This document shows positions 1 to 5,706 of a stretch of 6,268 nucleotides of DNA, piece after piece. The notes under the pieces were generated by a model. That model saw only the letters and a program-made list of their open reading frames with translations. It was not told the DNA's origin and made no database searches. Source of the stretch: Actinomycetota bacterium (GTDB taxonomy: Bacteria; Actinomycetota; Actinomycetes; Streptosporangiales; Streptosporangiaceae); contig PMOU01000230.1 in NCBI GenBank assembly GCA_003161205.1, positions 522-6,789 of the forward strand, read 5' to 3'. Made by a program: the position numbers and the translations under genes. The first letter of the stretch is position 1; each line of letters starts with the position of its first letter.

Positions 1-232
1 AGGGGTTTATTTTGTCAGGTCTATGGTGACCTTTACATCACCTGGTCCTGTCGTGAGCGCGTGTTGCCATGATGACAGCGGGACACGGCGGCTGATCAGG
101 GCTCATCGCCCTCATGGTGACTGAACTTATCCAGCCCGCGCATGCCCGGGCCGCGCGGTCACCTTAGGTGTTTTCTGTGCGGCTTTTACGCTGTGTCATA
201 CCCCATCTGCCGTTGTCGCCCCCCATCACCCG

Positions 233-247
233 CAAAGTCGGACTTTG
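233..247. promoter_or_regulatory. Perfect 15-bp dyad, possible operator of the lipoprotein gene
   Basis: CAAAGTCGGACTTTG has 7-bp perfect arms around a single central G. It lies 80 bp upstream of the chosen lipoprotein start and about 33 bp before the candidate -10 hexamer at 281-286, so it sits roughly at or just upstream of the -35 region. The size and symmetry suit a dimeric repressor or activator site. No regulator gene is in the window, so its identity is unknown. Confidence 0.35.
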
Positions 248-280
248 GGCAAAGCCGTGAGGGGACCGCGCCCGCTGCTT

Positions 281-286
281 TATGCT
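281..286 (+). promoter_or_regulatory. Candidate -10 element (TATGCT) for the lipoprotein gene
   Basis: TATGCT fits the TANNNT pattern of vegetative actinobacterial -10 elements and lies 41 nt before the start codon. The same hexamer precedes bcp. The sequence 17-18 nt upstream (about 257-263, GTGAGGG) is a poor -35 match, so the promoter would be weak or activator-dependent. Confidence 0.35.
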
Positions 287-327
287 GCGCAGTGACTGTG
301 GGTAGGAACACCGGAAGGGTTAGGCGC

Positions 328-1377
328 ATGAGAACCAGGCGGGTGCGGGGTACCGCGCTGGTGGTCACGGCCGCGGCGCTGGTACTGGCCGCCGGATGCT
401 CGGCCGCCGGAGGTACCGCGGCGGCGCCCCCCACGGTGGAAAAGCCGAACCTGGTCGTCGCGGTCGTCCCGGCCTTGGATTCGGCGGGGTTTTTCGTCGC
501 GCTCTACGAGGGCCTGTTCACGGCGCAGGGGCTGCACATCACCCCTAAGTTCGTCACCAGCAGCGAGACCGCGATCGCCGAGCAGCAAGCGGGCGCCTAC
601 GACATCACGGCCGGCAATTACGTTTCCTATATCCAGGCCCAGCAGAACTGGGATTCCGGACAGCGGCCCAGCGCGTCCGATCCCGGGGTCCTCGCCGCCA
701 ACCTGGACATCTTCGCCGAGGGATCGGTGATGGAGCCGGGCGCCCAGGAGCTTTACACGATGCCCGGCTCGCCGATCAGGACACTCGGGGACCTGACGGG
801 CCGGACCATCGCGATCAACGCGCCGAACAACATCTTGTACCTGCTGGCCGCGTCGGTCCTGACCGAGCACGGCGTCGCCCCCCGCGACGTGCGCTTCGTC
901 ACCAAGTACGCGCTCCCCGCGATCCCGGCCGAGCTCAAGGCCGGCGCCGTCAACGCGGCGGTGCTGCCCGAGCCGTTCGCCAGCATCGCCGAAGAGAGCG
1001 ACGGCGCCGTGCCGCTGGCCGACCTGAATCAGGGCGCGACCACGAGCTTCCCGGTCGAGGGCTACGTGGTGACCAAGCAGTGGGCGGCCAAGTACCCGCA
1101 CACGCTGGCGGCGTTCTACAAGGCGCTGGAACAGGGCCAGCAGATCGCGGACAGCAACCGCGCGGCGGTCGAGCAGGCCATGGAAGAGCTGCCGACCCCG
1201 CTCGACGTGCCCAAGCAAACCGCGGCGCTGCTGTCCCTGGATGAGTACCCGGTCAGCTCGGGACCGGCCGGCACCGTGGACAAGGTCCGGCTGGAGCGGG
1301 TGGTCAACGTCATGACCCAGTTCCTCGGCTTCCCCAAGTCCTTCAACATCGACTCGATGCTGCTCAACGGCGGCTGA
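328..1377 (+). CDS. ABC transporter substrate-binding lipoprotein, NMT1/SsuA/ThiY-like
   Basis: This 349-residue protein is predicted to be an exported solute-binding lipoprotein that delivers a small ligand to an ABC importer at the outer face of the membrane. The ATG at 328 was chosen because it follows a GGAAGGG ribosome-binding site (313-319). It also places a standard lipoprotein signal at the N-terminus: Arg-rich residues 1-7, a hydrophobic stretch at 9-22, then AAGC with the lipidated Cys24. The -3 lipobox residue is Ala, with Leu at -4, slightly off the usual [LVI] at -3. The mature part shows the periplasmic-binding type II pattern of the NMT1 family: a first beta strand with 'LVVAVVP', 'GLFTAQGL', 'QQAGAYDITAGNY', then 'TLGDLTGRTIAINAPNN', 'ELKAGAVNAAVLPEPFA' and 'EGYVVTKQWAAKYP'. 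Ligands in this family include sulfonates, nitrate and thiamine precursors; the sequence does not decide between them. No permease or ATPase gene is adjacent, so it is an orphan binding protein or works with components encoded elsewhere. Confidence 0.9.
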   Translation: MRTRRVRGTALVVTAAALVLAAGCSAAGGTAAAPPTVEKPNLVVAVVPALDSAGFFVALYEGLFTAQGLHITPKFVTSSETAIAEQQAGAYDITAGNYVSYIQAQQNWDSGQRPSASDPGVLAANLDIFAEGSVMEPGAQELYTMPGSPIRTLGDLTGRTIAINAPNNILYLLAASVLTEHGVAPRDVRFVTKYALPAIPAELKAGAVNAAVLPEPFASIAEESDGAVPLADLNQGATTSFPVEGYVVTKQWAAKYPHTLAAFYKALEQGQQIADSNRAAVEQAMEELPTPLDVPKQTAALLSLDEYPVSSGPAGTVDKVRLERVVNVMTQFLGFPKSFNIDSMLLNGG

Positions 1378-1403
1378 GCCAGGTCAGGGGGCACGGCTCG
1401 CCG
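1371..1403. terminator. Hairpin spanning two convergent stop codons
   Basis: CGGC-T-GAGCC (1371-1380) pairs with GGCTC-GCCG (1395-1403), giving nine base pairs with one bulged T around a 14-nt loop. It covers the stop codons of both the lipoprotein gene (1375-1377) and the acetyltransferase gene (1384-1386). With only six bases between the convergent genes, this is the only obvious structure that could slow polymerase from both sides. No U-tract follows on either strand, so terminator function is uncertain. Confidence 0.3.
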
Positions 1404-1947
1404 GGAGGGCGGTGACGAGCACGTCGGATACGGGCGAGCCGGGACCTCCGTCGCGGGTCCGGGCGATCTTGCGCCAGCCCCATTTGCCGAACGCGTTCTG
1501 CGCCGGGGTGGCCGCGGGCAAGACGGTCAGCGTGGCCCGTTCCTCGGGCCGGTTCGCCAGCAGGAGGTCGTGCAGGGTCTGCGCGATGCCCTGCCGCCGC
1601 CAGGCCGCGCGCACCAGCAGCTCGGTCAGCGCGAAGGTGCGGCCGGGATGCTCGGCGGTGAGCTCATCCGGCAGCGCGGTGGTGAGATCCCGCCACCACG
1701 AGGTGGACGGCCGGAGCGGCATCCCGGACGCGTAGCCGACCAGGTAGGCACCCTGCCGGGCCTCGGCAAGGACGAAGCCAGGCTGGCGGCACTGGACCCG
1801 GAAGCGCCCGGCGAACAGCGCGGCATCCTCGTCACGCCGGTAGGGCGGGTCGGCGTACACCTCGGCGTGCAGGGCCTGCAGCTCGTCCGCGTGCGCGGCG
1901 GCCTGCCGCCCGTCGAGCAGCTGGAACGCTATCTCGGGCGCGGGCAC
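1384..1947 (-). CDS. GNAT-family N-acetyltransferase
   Basis: This 187-residue protein is predicted to transfer the acetyl group of acetyl-CoA to an amine. The acetyl-CoA-binding motif A lies at about residues 107-127: 'LTELLVRAAWRRQGIAQTL', with RRQGIA matching the family's (Q/R)xxGx(G/A) pyrophosphate loop. The C-terminal 'ATPAQNAFGKWGWRKIAR' (146-163) is the typical motif B end, where the chain packs on the CoA arm. The length is usual for a single GNAT domain. The open frame continues upstream into the tRNA region, so the start had to be chosen. The GTG at 1947 follows GAGAAAGG (1953-1960) with 5-nt spacing; GTG at 1953 and ATG at 2010 are alternatives with poorer sites. The gene is convergent with the lipoprotein gene and lies downstream of tRNA-Leu behind an intrinsic terminator, so it probably has its own promoter. 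The substrate cannot be inferred; drug, protein or metabolite acetylation are all possible. Confidence 0.85.
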   Translation of the reverse strand: MPAPEIAFQLLDGRQAAAHADELQALHAEVYADPPYRRDEDAALFAGRFRVQCRQPGFVLAEARQGAYLVGYASGMPLRPSTSWWRDLTTALPDELTAEHPGRTFALTELLVRAAWRRQGIAQTLHDLLLANRPEERATLTVLPAATPAQNAFGKWGWRKIARTRDGGPGSPVSDVLVTALPASRAP

Positions 1948-1949
1948 GA

Positions 1950-1970
1950 TCACCTTTCTCTTCGTGACAT
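1950..1970 (-). other. Possible six-codon leader ORF before the acetyltransferase
   Basis: On the minus strand an ATG at 1970 opens a frame reading M-S-R-R-E-R and ends with TGA at 1952-1950, two bases before the proposed GTG start. Its three Arg codons are CGA, AGA and AGG, all rare in GC-rich actinobacteria. The upstream AAGAG is only 3 nt from the ATG, which is short spacing for a ribosome-binding site. This could be a coupling or attenuation leader, or chance. It lies within a 12-bp direct repeat. Confidence 0.2.
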
Positions 1971-1982
1971 TTTCTCTTCGTG
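1955..1982. repeat. 12-bp direct repeat at the acetyltransferase start
   Basis: TTTCTCTTCGTG occurs at 1955-1966 and again at 1971-1982 (minus strand: CACGAAGAGAAA), separated by four bases. The copy nearest the gene supplies part of the presumed ribosome-binding site. The other copy directly precedes the small leader ATG. The repeat may have arisen by local duplication, or may be two half-sites for a regulator. Confidence 0.6.
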
Positions 1983-2007
1983 GGCCTTCTTTGCGCACCC
2001 AAGGCCC
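1982..2007 (-). promoter_or_regulatory. Hairpin in the acetyltransferase leader
   Basis: GGGCCTT (1982-1988) and AAGGCCC (2001-2007) are perfect 7-bp arms around a 12-nt loop. On the minus strand this hairpin lies between the strong tRNA terminator and the direct repeat before the acetyltransferase. Its role is unknown; an mRNA leader structure is possible. Confidence 0.35.
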
Positions 2008-2010
2008 CAT

Positions 2011-2048
2011 AACAAAACACCGTGACCCCGCATGCGGGTTCACGGTGT
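2011..2048 (-). terminator. Intrinsic terminator of the bcp/tRNA-Leu transcript
   Basis: Positions 2017-2048 form two 16-nt arms that meet at GCATGC and pair with a single mismatch. On the minus strand they are followed directly by a T-rich tail (TTTTGTT, 2017-2011). This is a classical Rho-independent terminator. It lies 43 nt beyond the tRNA 3' end in the direction of transcription, so it should end the tRNA transcript before the acetyltransferase gene. Confidence 0.8.
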
Positions 2049-2052
2049 CCTC

Positions 2053-2068
2053 GATGTCTTGAGACATC
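2053..2068. promoter_or_regulatory. 16-bp palindrome between tRNA-Leu and its terminator
   Basis: GATGTCTTGAGACATC has 7-bp perfect arms around TG. It lies in the trailer between the tRNA 3' end and the terminator. It could be a protein-binding site for the acetyltransferase promoter region, a processing hairpin in the tRNA precursor, or chance. Confidence 0.3.
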
Positions 2069-2091
2069 ACACAGGGGTGCGGGTGACGGTG

Positions 2092-2174
2092 TGCGGGCGG
2101 GGGGATTCGAACCCCCACAGTGTTGCCACCAACAGGACCTAAACCTGCCGCGTCTGCCATTTCGCCACGCCCGC
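2092..2174 (-). tRNA. tRNA-Leu (anticodon UAG)
   Basis: The minus strand folds into a complete 83-nt class II tRNA. The acceptor stem GCGGGCG (2174-2168) pairs with CGCCCGC (2099-2093), with discriminator A at 2092. The D-arm contains AAATGGCAGA. The anticodon stem GCAGG/CCTGT holds the loop TTTAGGT, giving anticodon TAG. A long variable arm typical of tRNA-Leu follows, then the T-arm GGGGG-TTCGAAT-CCCCC. The anticodon reads CUA and, by wobble, other CUN leucine codons. CCA is not encoded, as is usual in actinobacteria. The 5' end is only 17 nt downstream of the bcp stop codon, with no room for a separate promoter outside bcp, so the tRNA is probably read through from bcp or from a promoter inside it. 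The trailer ends in a strong terminator. Confidence 0.97.
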
Positions 2175-2191
2175 GTGCGGTGGCTGTACCG

Positions 2192-2662
2192 TTAGGCGCC
2201 GAGCTCGGTCAGCAGCCGGGCGACGTGGCCGGTGGCCTTGACGGCGTACATCGCTTTGTCGATCTTGCCGTCCGCGTCGATCACGAACGTGGACCTGATC
2301 ACGCCGACCATCGTCTTGCCGTAGAGCTTCTTCTCACCGTAAGCGCCGTAGGCCTCGAGCACGGCGTGATCGGGGTCGGACAGCAGCGGGAAGGTGAGGC
2401 CCTCTTTATCCCGGAACTTGGCCAGTTTGGCCGGCTGGTCCGGGGAGATGCCGAGCACCACGAGGCCCGCGCCGTTCAGGTCGGTCAGGTTGTCGCGGAA
2501 ATCGCAGGCCTGCTTGGTGCAGCCGGGAGTCATCGCGGCCGGGTAGAAGTAGACGATCACCCGCTGGCCGCGGAACGAGGACAGCGCCACCTGGTGACCA
2601 TCCGCATCCGGCAGGGTAAAATCCGGCGCCGGGTCACCCGGCGCGAGCCGCTTATCCGCCAT
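2192..2662 (-). CDS. bcp: Thioredoxin-dependent peroxiredoxin (Bcp/PrxQ type)
   Basis: This 156-residue cytoplasmic enzyme is predicted to reduce hydrogen peroxide and organic hydroperoxides using thioredoxin. The AhpC/TSA fold starts with 'LAPGDPAPDFTLPDADG' (residues 6-22). The active site reads 'FYPAAMTPGCTKQACDFRD': Cys48 is the peroxidatic cysteine in the conserved T-P-G-C context, and Cys53 follows in the C-x4-C arrangement of two-cysteine Bcp enzymes. 'VVLGISPDQPAKLAKFRDKEGLTFPLLSD' and 'GVIRSTFVIDADGKI' are further family blocks. The length is as expected for Bcp (about 150-160). The ATG at 2662 follows a strong GGAGG site at 5-nt spacing; the longer open frame to 2815 is discarded because it reads through the promoter region. 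tRNA-Leu follows 17 nt after the stop. Upstream lies a decayed transporter gene, so bcp probably has its own promoter. Confidence 0.96.
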   Translation of the reverse strand: MADKRLAPGDPAPDFTLPDADGHQVALSSFRGQRVIVYFYPAAMTPGCTKQACDFRDNLTDLNGAGLVVLGISPDQPAKLAKFRDKEGLTFPLLSDPDHAVLEAYGAYGEKKLYGKTMVGVIRSTFVIDADGKIDKAMYAVKATGHVARLLTELGA

Positions 2663-2687
2663 CGATCCTCCCTGGAGTCCGGGAGCC

Positions 2688-2693
2688 AGCATA
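2688..2693 (-). promoter_or_regulatory. Candidate -10 element (TATGCT) for bcp
   Basis: On the minus strand TATGCT lies 25 nt upstream of the bcp ATG, leaving room for a short leader with the GGAGG ribosome-binding site. It matches the hexamer before the lipoprotein gene. The expected -35 position is all G/C with no clear match. Confidence 0.4.
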
Positions 2694-2804
2694 GCCGGGG
2701 TCAGCGGGCGGGCGCAGTGGCGGGCGCGGGGTCGACCTCCGCCAGGTAACAGAGACCTCCCGGGAGCATCCCCGTTCCCAAGCAGAGCCTGAACCAGTTC
2801 CGCC

Positions 2805-3403
2805 TTACTGGTCAAGAGCGGGCGTGCCGGCCGCCCGGACGATGACGCGGGGCGGGCTGGAGCTGGCGCGGCGGCCGAGCGAGGTCCAGGTGACAGCGGT
2901 GATGGCGATCATGGTGATGCCCGCGAGGGCGAAGCCGGCCCGGGCATTGACTCCGGCCACCACGCGGTCGCCACGATCGCCGCCCCGGTCAGCAGGGCCA
3001 GGACCCGGATGCGCGAGCCACTCGGTTCGGCCTTGGAGCTCGCGGCCATCAGGGCACCGGGTACGGCACCGAGACCGAACGCTGCCATCGTGGCGCCGTA
3101 ACCGCCGCCGCCCAGATGCAGCACCCGGCTGACGAACAGGGGGGTGGCGACGCTGAGGTTGAACAGCATCCCGCCGGCGAACGCGATCAGGATGCACGAG
3201 CGGATCTGGGGATGGCGGCGCACGGCGATCAGGCCATCGCGGATCCGGGCGGGCGGCCGCCTGGCAGGTCCGGGCGCGGCTACGGCGGTAGGCCTGAAGC
3301 GCGCCAGCACCCACAGGGTCGGCAGGTAGGACAGCGCGTTGAAGCCGAAGCACGGCGCGCCGTCGTCCTGGTCCGGCAGGAGCGGGAGCGCGCGGCCGGG
3401 ATA
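2805..3403 (-). pseudogene. MFS transporter remnant (truncated, with internal deletion and frame change)
   Basis: Two minus-strand frames together read as pieces of a 12-helix major facilitator permease (MFS_3-like efflux type). From about 3355 down to 2962, one frame gives 'CFGFNALSYLPTLWVLARF', an Arg/Pro-rich loop, 'IRDGLIAVRRHPQIRSCIL', helices 'AFAGGMLFNLSVATPLFV' and 'GGYGATMAAFGLGAVPGALMA', and 'LALLTGAAIVATAW'. The match then jumps to another frame with 'VVAGVNARAGFALAG', 'ITMIAITAVTW' and a Lys-free tail ending in TAA at 2805. The N-terminal half (about helices 1-5) is missing at the rdgB side. At about 2957-2965 roughly three helices between 'ATAW' and 'VVAGV' are also missing, and the frame changes there. 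No start codon or ribosome-binding site serves the first piece. I infer a dead gene that once lay between rdgB and bcp in the same orientation. It cannot make a working transporter. Confidence 0.8.
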
Positions 3404-3404
3404 G

Positions 3405-4046
3405 TCAGCGGGTCCGTAGCGCCGCGGTGATGAGCGGGGTCAGCGCGCGGAAGGCACGGCCGCGGTGGCTGATCGCGTCCTTGGCCTCCGGCGTCATCTC
3501 CGCGGTGGTCTGCTCGAAGCCGTCCGGCACGAAGATCGGGTCGTAGCCGAAGCCGCCGTCGCCGCGGGGGCGGCGGATCAGCCGGCCCTCGACCTGGCCG
3601 GTCACCACCCACTCGCGCAGTGGCTGGTCACCGCCGGAGCCAGGCACGACCAGGGCGGCGGCGCAGACGAACTGCGCGCCGAGGCGGTCGTCGGGCACGT
3701 CGGCGACCTGCGCCAGGACCAGGTCCAGGTTGGCCTGGTCGTCGCCGTGCCCGCCCGCCCAGCGGGCGGACAGCACGCCAGGCATGCCGTTCAGCGCGTC
3801 CACGCAGAGCCCCGAGTCGTCAGCGGCGGCGGGCAGGTGCGTGTAGGCCGCGATCGCGCGCGCCTTCAGCAGCGCGTTCGCCTCGAACGTGGCCCCGGTC
3901 TCCGGCACCTCAGGCGCGCCGGGAAACGAGTCGAGCCCGGCCAGCTCGACCTGCGGGCCGCCGGCCGCCGCGGCGCTCAGGATCCGGGCCAGCTCCCGCA
4001 GCTTGGCGGCATTCCTGGTCGCCAGAACGAGGGTGTCATCGGCCAC
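3405..4046 (-). CDS. rdgB: RdgB/HAM1 family non-canonical purine NTP pyrophosphatase
   Basis: This 213-residue protein is predicted to hydrolyse dITP, ITP and XTP to monophosphates and pyrophosphate, keeping deaminated purines out of DNA and RNA. All family blocks are present. They are 'LVLATRNAAKLREL' (residues 6-19, phosphate-binding T-x-N-x-x-K), 'ETGATFEANALLKA' (49-62), the catalytic 'DDSGLCVDALNGMPGVLSAR' (76-95), 'GDGGFGYDPIFVPDG' (162-176) and 'AEMTPEAKDAISHRGRAF' (182-199), the last contacting the base. The usual family length is about 195-210. The GTG at 4046 is preferred because GGAG precedes it at 6-nt spacing and the protein then begins right before the first strand. GTG at 4079 would add 11 Pro/Ala-rich residues and lacks a ribosome-binding site. 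It follows rph by 47 nt in the same direction, as in mycobacteria, and is probably co-transcribed. Immediately downstream is the transporter remnant. Confidence 0.96.
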   Translation of the reverse strand: MADDTLVLATRNAAKLRELARILSAAAAGGPQVELAGLDSFPGAPEVPETGATFEANALLKARAIAAYTHLPAAADDSGLCVDALNGMPGVLSARWAGGHGDDQANLDLVLAQVADVPDDRLGAQFVCAAALVVPGSGGDQPLREWVVTGQVEGRLIRRPRGDGGFGYDPIFVPDGFEQTTAEMTPEAKDAISHRGRAFRALTPLITAALRTR

Positions 4047-4093
4047 GGCAGGCTCCGGGGGTGCGGGGGCGGGAACCACGGCCCGTTCGGAAA

Positions 4094-4810
4094 TTAGGAA
4101 AGGGCCTCATGCTGCAGCCTGGTCAGGTCACCGCAACCCGCTACGGCGAGATCGAGCAGCTGCCCGAGCAGCTCGCGGCTGAACGGTTCCTGCTCGGCCG
4201 TGCCCTGGATCTCCACGAAGTCGCCGGCCGCGGTGCACACGACGTTCATGTCGGTCTGCGCGGCCACATCTTCCTCGTAGCACAGGTCCAGCCGGGGCTC
4301 GCCGTCCACGATGCCGACGCTGACCGCGGACACCGAGGTGAGCAGCGGGTCGCCCTTGGTCCGCTTGCGGCCCTTGAGCCAGGCCACCGCCTCGGCCAGC
4401 GCGACGTACCCGCCGGTGACCGCGGCGGTCCGGGTGCCGCCGTCAGCCTGCAGCACGTCGCAGTCGATGACGATGGTGTTCTCGCCCAGCGCCTTGTAGT
4501 CCACGCAGGCCCGCAGCGAACGGCCGACCAGCCGGGATATCTCCTGGGTCCGGCCGCCGAGCCGGCCCTTGACCGACTCGCGGTCGTTGCGGGAGTTCGT
4601 CGCCCGGGGCAGCATCGCGTACTCGGCGGTGACCCAGCCCAGGCCGCTGCCGCGCCGCCAGCGCGGCACGTCCTCAGTGACACTCGCGGCGCACAGCACC
4701 CGGGTGCGGCCGAATTCCACCAGCACCGACCCCTCGGCGTGGTCCAGCCAGCCCCGGGTGAGTTTGACCGGGCGTAGTTCGGTGACGGAACGGCCGTCGG
4801 GTCGTGACAT
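4094..4810 (-). CDS. rph: Ribonuclease PH
   Basis: This 238-residue enzyme is a phosphate-dependent 3'-5' exoribonuclease that trims tRNA precursors and other RNAs, working as a ring hexamer. Diagnostic segments include '[13 protein letters not shown]' (3-15), '[18 protein letters not shown]' (27-44), '[20 protein letters not shown]' (67-86) followed by Arg87, equivalent to the phosphate-binding Arg86 of E. coli. Next come '[20 protein letters not shown]' (119-138) and '[16 protein letters not shown]' (176-191) with acidic Asp181 and Asp187. Length is normal and the C-terminus '[10 protein letters not shown]' is complete. The ATG at 4810 fits the family start. The upstream MBL gene ends 10 nt before it. 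There is no good Shine-Dalgarno sequence (GGCTGGGCGTC precedes the ATG), so translation is probably coupled to the upstream gene. A TAGGCT hexamer 7 nt before the ATG leaves a leaderless secondary transcript possible. Confidence 0.97.
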   Translation of the reverse strand: MSRPDGRSVTELRPVKLTRGWLDHAEGSVLVEFGRTRVLCAASVTEDVPRWRRGSGLGWVTAEYAMLPRATNSRNDRESVKGRLGGRTQEISRLVGRSLRACVDYKALGENTIVIDCDVLQADGGTRTAAVTGGYVALAEAVAWLKGRKRTKGDPLLTSVSAVSVGIVDGEPRLDLCYEEDVAAQTDMNVVCTAAGDFVEIQGTAEQEPFSRELLGQLLDLAVAGCGDLTRLQHEALS

Positions 4811-4820
4811 GACGCCCAGC

Positions 4821-5612
4821 CTAGCGGCCAGTGGGGGGCAGCGCGCCGGGTGCCGGGGTCGATGGCCCGAGGACCAGACCGGAGGTGGCCAGCGAGAGCG
4901 GGCCCCGGTAAACCTGCGACGCCTCTTCCCTGGACCGCTCTCGGTCGTTCCAGGGCACCAGGTGGGTGAGCACCAGCTCACCGACGCCGGCCCGGGTCGC
5001 GTGCTCGGCCGCCTGCCGCGCGGTCAGGTGCAGGTCAGGGCGCAGGCCCGGCCCGTCGAGGAACGACGCCTCGCATAGGAGCAGGTCCGCGCCTTCGGCC
5101 AGCCGGACCAGCGCGTCGGACTCCCCCGTGTCGGCCGAGTAAGCCAGCCGCCAGCCGTCCTGCTCCACCCGGAAACCGAACGTCTCCACCGGGTGGTTCA
5201 TGCGATCAGTGGTGATGCGGAACGGCCCGATCTCGGTCGTGGCGACCTCGAGGTCACCGAAGGTGAACCGGGCCTGCACGGCCGGCAGGTCCTCCCCGCC
5301 GAAACCGGCGACGCGCGCCCCGGTCCCGGCCGGGCCGTACACCGGGATGGGCGGCCGGGGGCCTTCCGCGTTGTACTGCCGCACCACCCAGTAGGAACTC
5401 AGGTCAACGCAGTGGTCGACGTGCAGGTGGCTCAGGCAGATCGCGTCGACGCTGAACAGCTCCGCGTAGCGCTGCAGCACGCCGAGCGCGCCGTTGCCCA
5501 GGTCGATGACCAGGCGAAAGCCTTCGGCCTCCAGCAGGTAGCAGGACGCCGGGCTGTCCGGCCCGGGAAAGCTCCCGGCGCATCCGATCACCGTCACGCG
5601 CATGGCTGCCAT
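4821..5612 (-). CDS. MBL-fold metal-dependent hydrolase, Rv1339-like
   Basis: This 263-residue protein is a metallo-beta-lactamase-fold hydrolase related to RNase Z and phosphodiesterases. The di-metal site is intact: '[10 protein letters not shown]' (61-70) gives His62, His64, Asp66 and His67, with His140 in 'MNHPVETFG', Asp161 in 'YSADTG' and His217 in 'LTHLVP'. 'LLCEASF' (178-184) and '[12 protein letters not shown]' (194-205) are also typical of this subfamily. By position next to rph and rdgB and by sequence, it corresponds to mycobacterial Rv1339, reported as a cAMP phosphodiesterase. That activity here is an inference, and tRNA 3' processing is the main alternative. The ATG at 5612 follows AAGG at 5-nt spacing; an ATG at 5603 lacks a site. 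The last 15 residues (Pro/Gly-rich) extend past the core fold. In relatives murI lies directly upstream; here there is a non-coding stretch with a large inverted repeat. Confidence 0.92.
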   Translation of the reverse strand: MAAMRVTVIGCAGSFPGPDSPASCYLLEAEGFRLVIDLGNGALGVLQRYAELFSVDAICLSHLHVDHCVDLSSYWVVRQYNAEGPRPPIPVYGPAGTGARVAGFGGEDLPAVQARFTFGDLEVATTEIGPFRITTDRMNHPVETFGFRVEQDGWRLAYSADTGESDALVRLAEGADLLLCEASFLDGPGLRPDLHLTARQAAEHATRAGVGELVLTHLVPWNDRERSREEASQVYRGPLSLATSGLVLGPSTPAPGALPPTGR

Positions 5613-5613
5613 T

Positions 5614-5623
5614 ATGGCCTTGG
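5614..5623 (+). repeat. 10-bp direct repeat, left copy
   Basis: ATGGCCTTGG is repeated exactly at 5894-5903, and both copies are followed by a variable base and then T. This copy lies just upstream of the MBL start and provides its AAGG ribosome-binding site on the minus strand. The pair brackets most of the non-coding spacer. Confidence 0.5.
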
Positions 5624-5706
5624 TTCGCGCTTGCGACTCGGCGAGCTGAGTCTTAACCGTTCACGCGACGCCAATCTGCGCTCTATTCGCTCCTATATAC
5701 GACCCT

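Larger units (their letters stand above)
1..327. other. Non-coding region upstream of the lipoprotein gene
   Basis: I see no convincing gene here. An open frame extends the lipoprotein upstream to 142, but its translation is Cys/Pro/Arg-rich and unlike a protein N-terminus. It also places the signal peptide about 60 residues inside, so it is probably not translated. The stretch contains a cluster of overlapping short dyads at 16-50, the GC palindrome GCCCGGGC near 146-153, a perfect 15-bp dyad at 233-247 and a TATGCT hexamer at 281-286. The first bases (AGGGG followed by TTTATTTTGT) could be the tail of a terminator belonging to a gene outside the window, but the other stem arm is not visible. 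I searched for TPP-riboswitch-like sequence because the downstream protein resembles ThiY, and found none. Confidence 0.6.

Noticed and set aside
142..327. Upstream extension of the lipoprotein reading frame
   Set aside because: The extension is Cys/Pro/Arg-rich, lacks a ribosome-binding site and would bury the lipoprotein signal peptide about 62 residues inside. The ATG at 328 has a GGAAGGG site and the signal starts there.
280..1218. Long minus-strand open frame opposite the lipoprotein gene
   Set aside because: Its product is Arg/Gly/Asp-rich low-complexity sequence typical of the antisense frame of a high-GC gene. The plus-strand frame has clear family motifs.
2092..2174. tRNA-Leu as the attachment site of an integrated element
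   Set aside because: No integrase gene and no repeated tRNA 3' end is visible in the window, so an attachment site cannot be supported.
2755..2764. CTCCCGGGAG palindrome upstream of bcp
   Set aside because: A 10-bp GC palindrome is common by chance in DNA of this composition, and it lies beyond the likely bcp promoter.
3465..4777. Long plus-strand open frames opposite rdgB and rph
   Set aside because: They are Arg/Pro/Ala-rich antisense shadows; rdgB and rph on the minus strand match their families over their full length.
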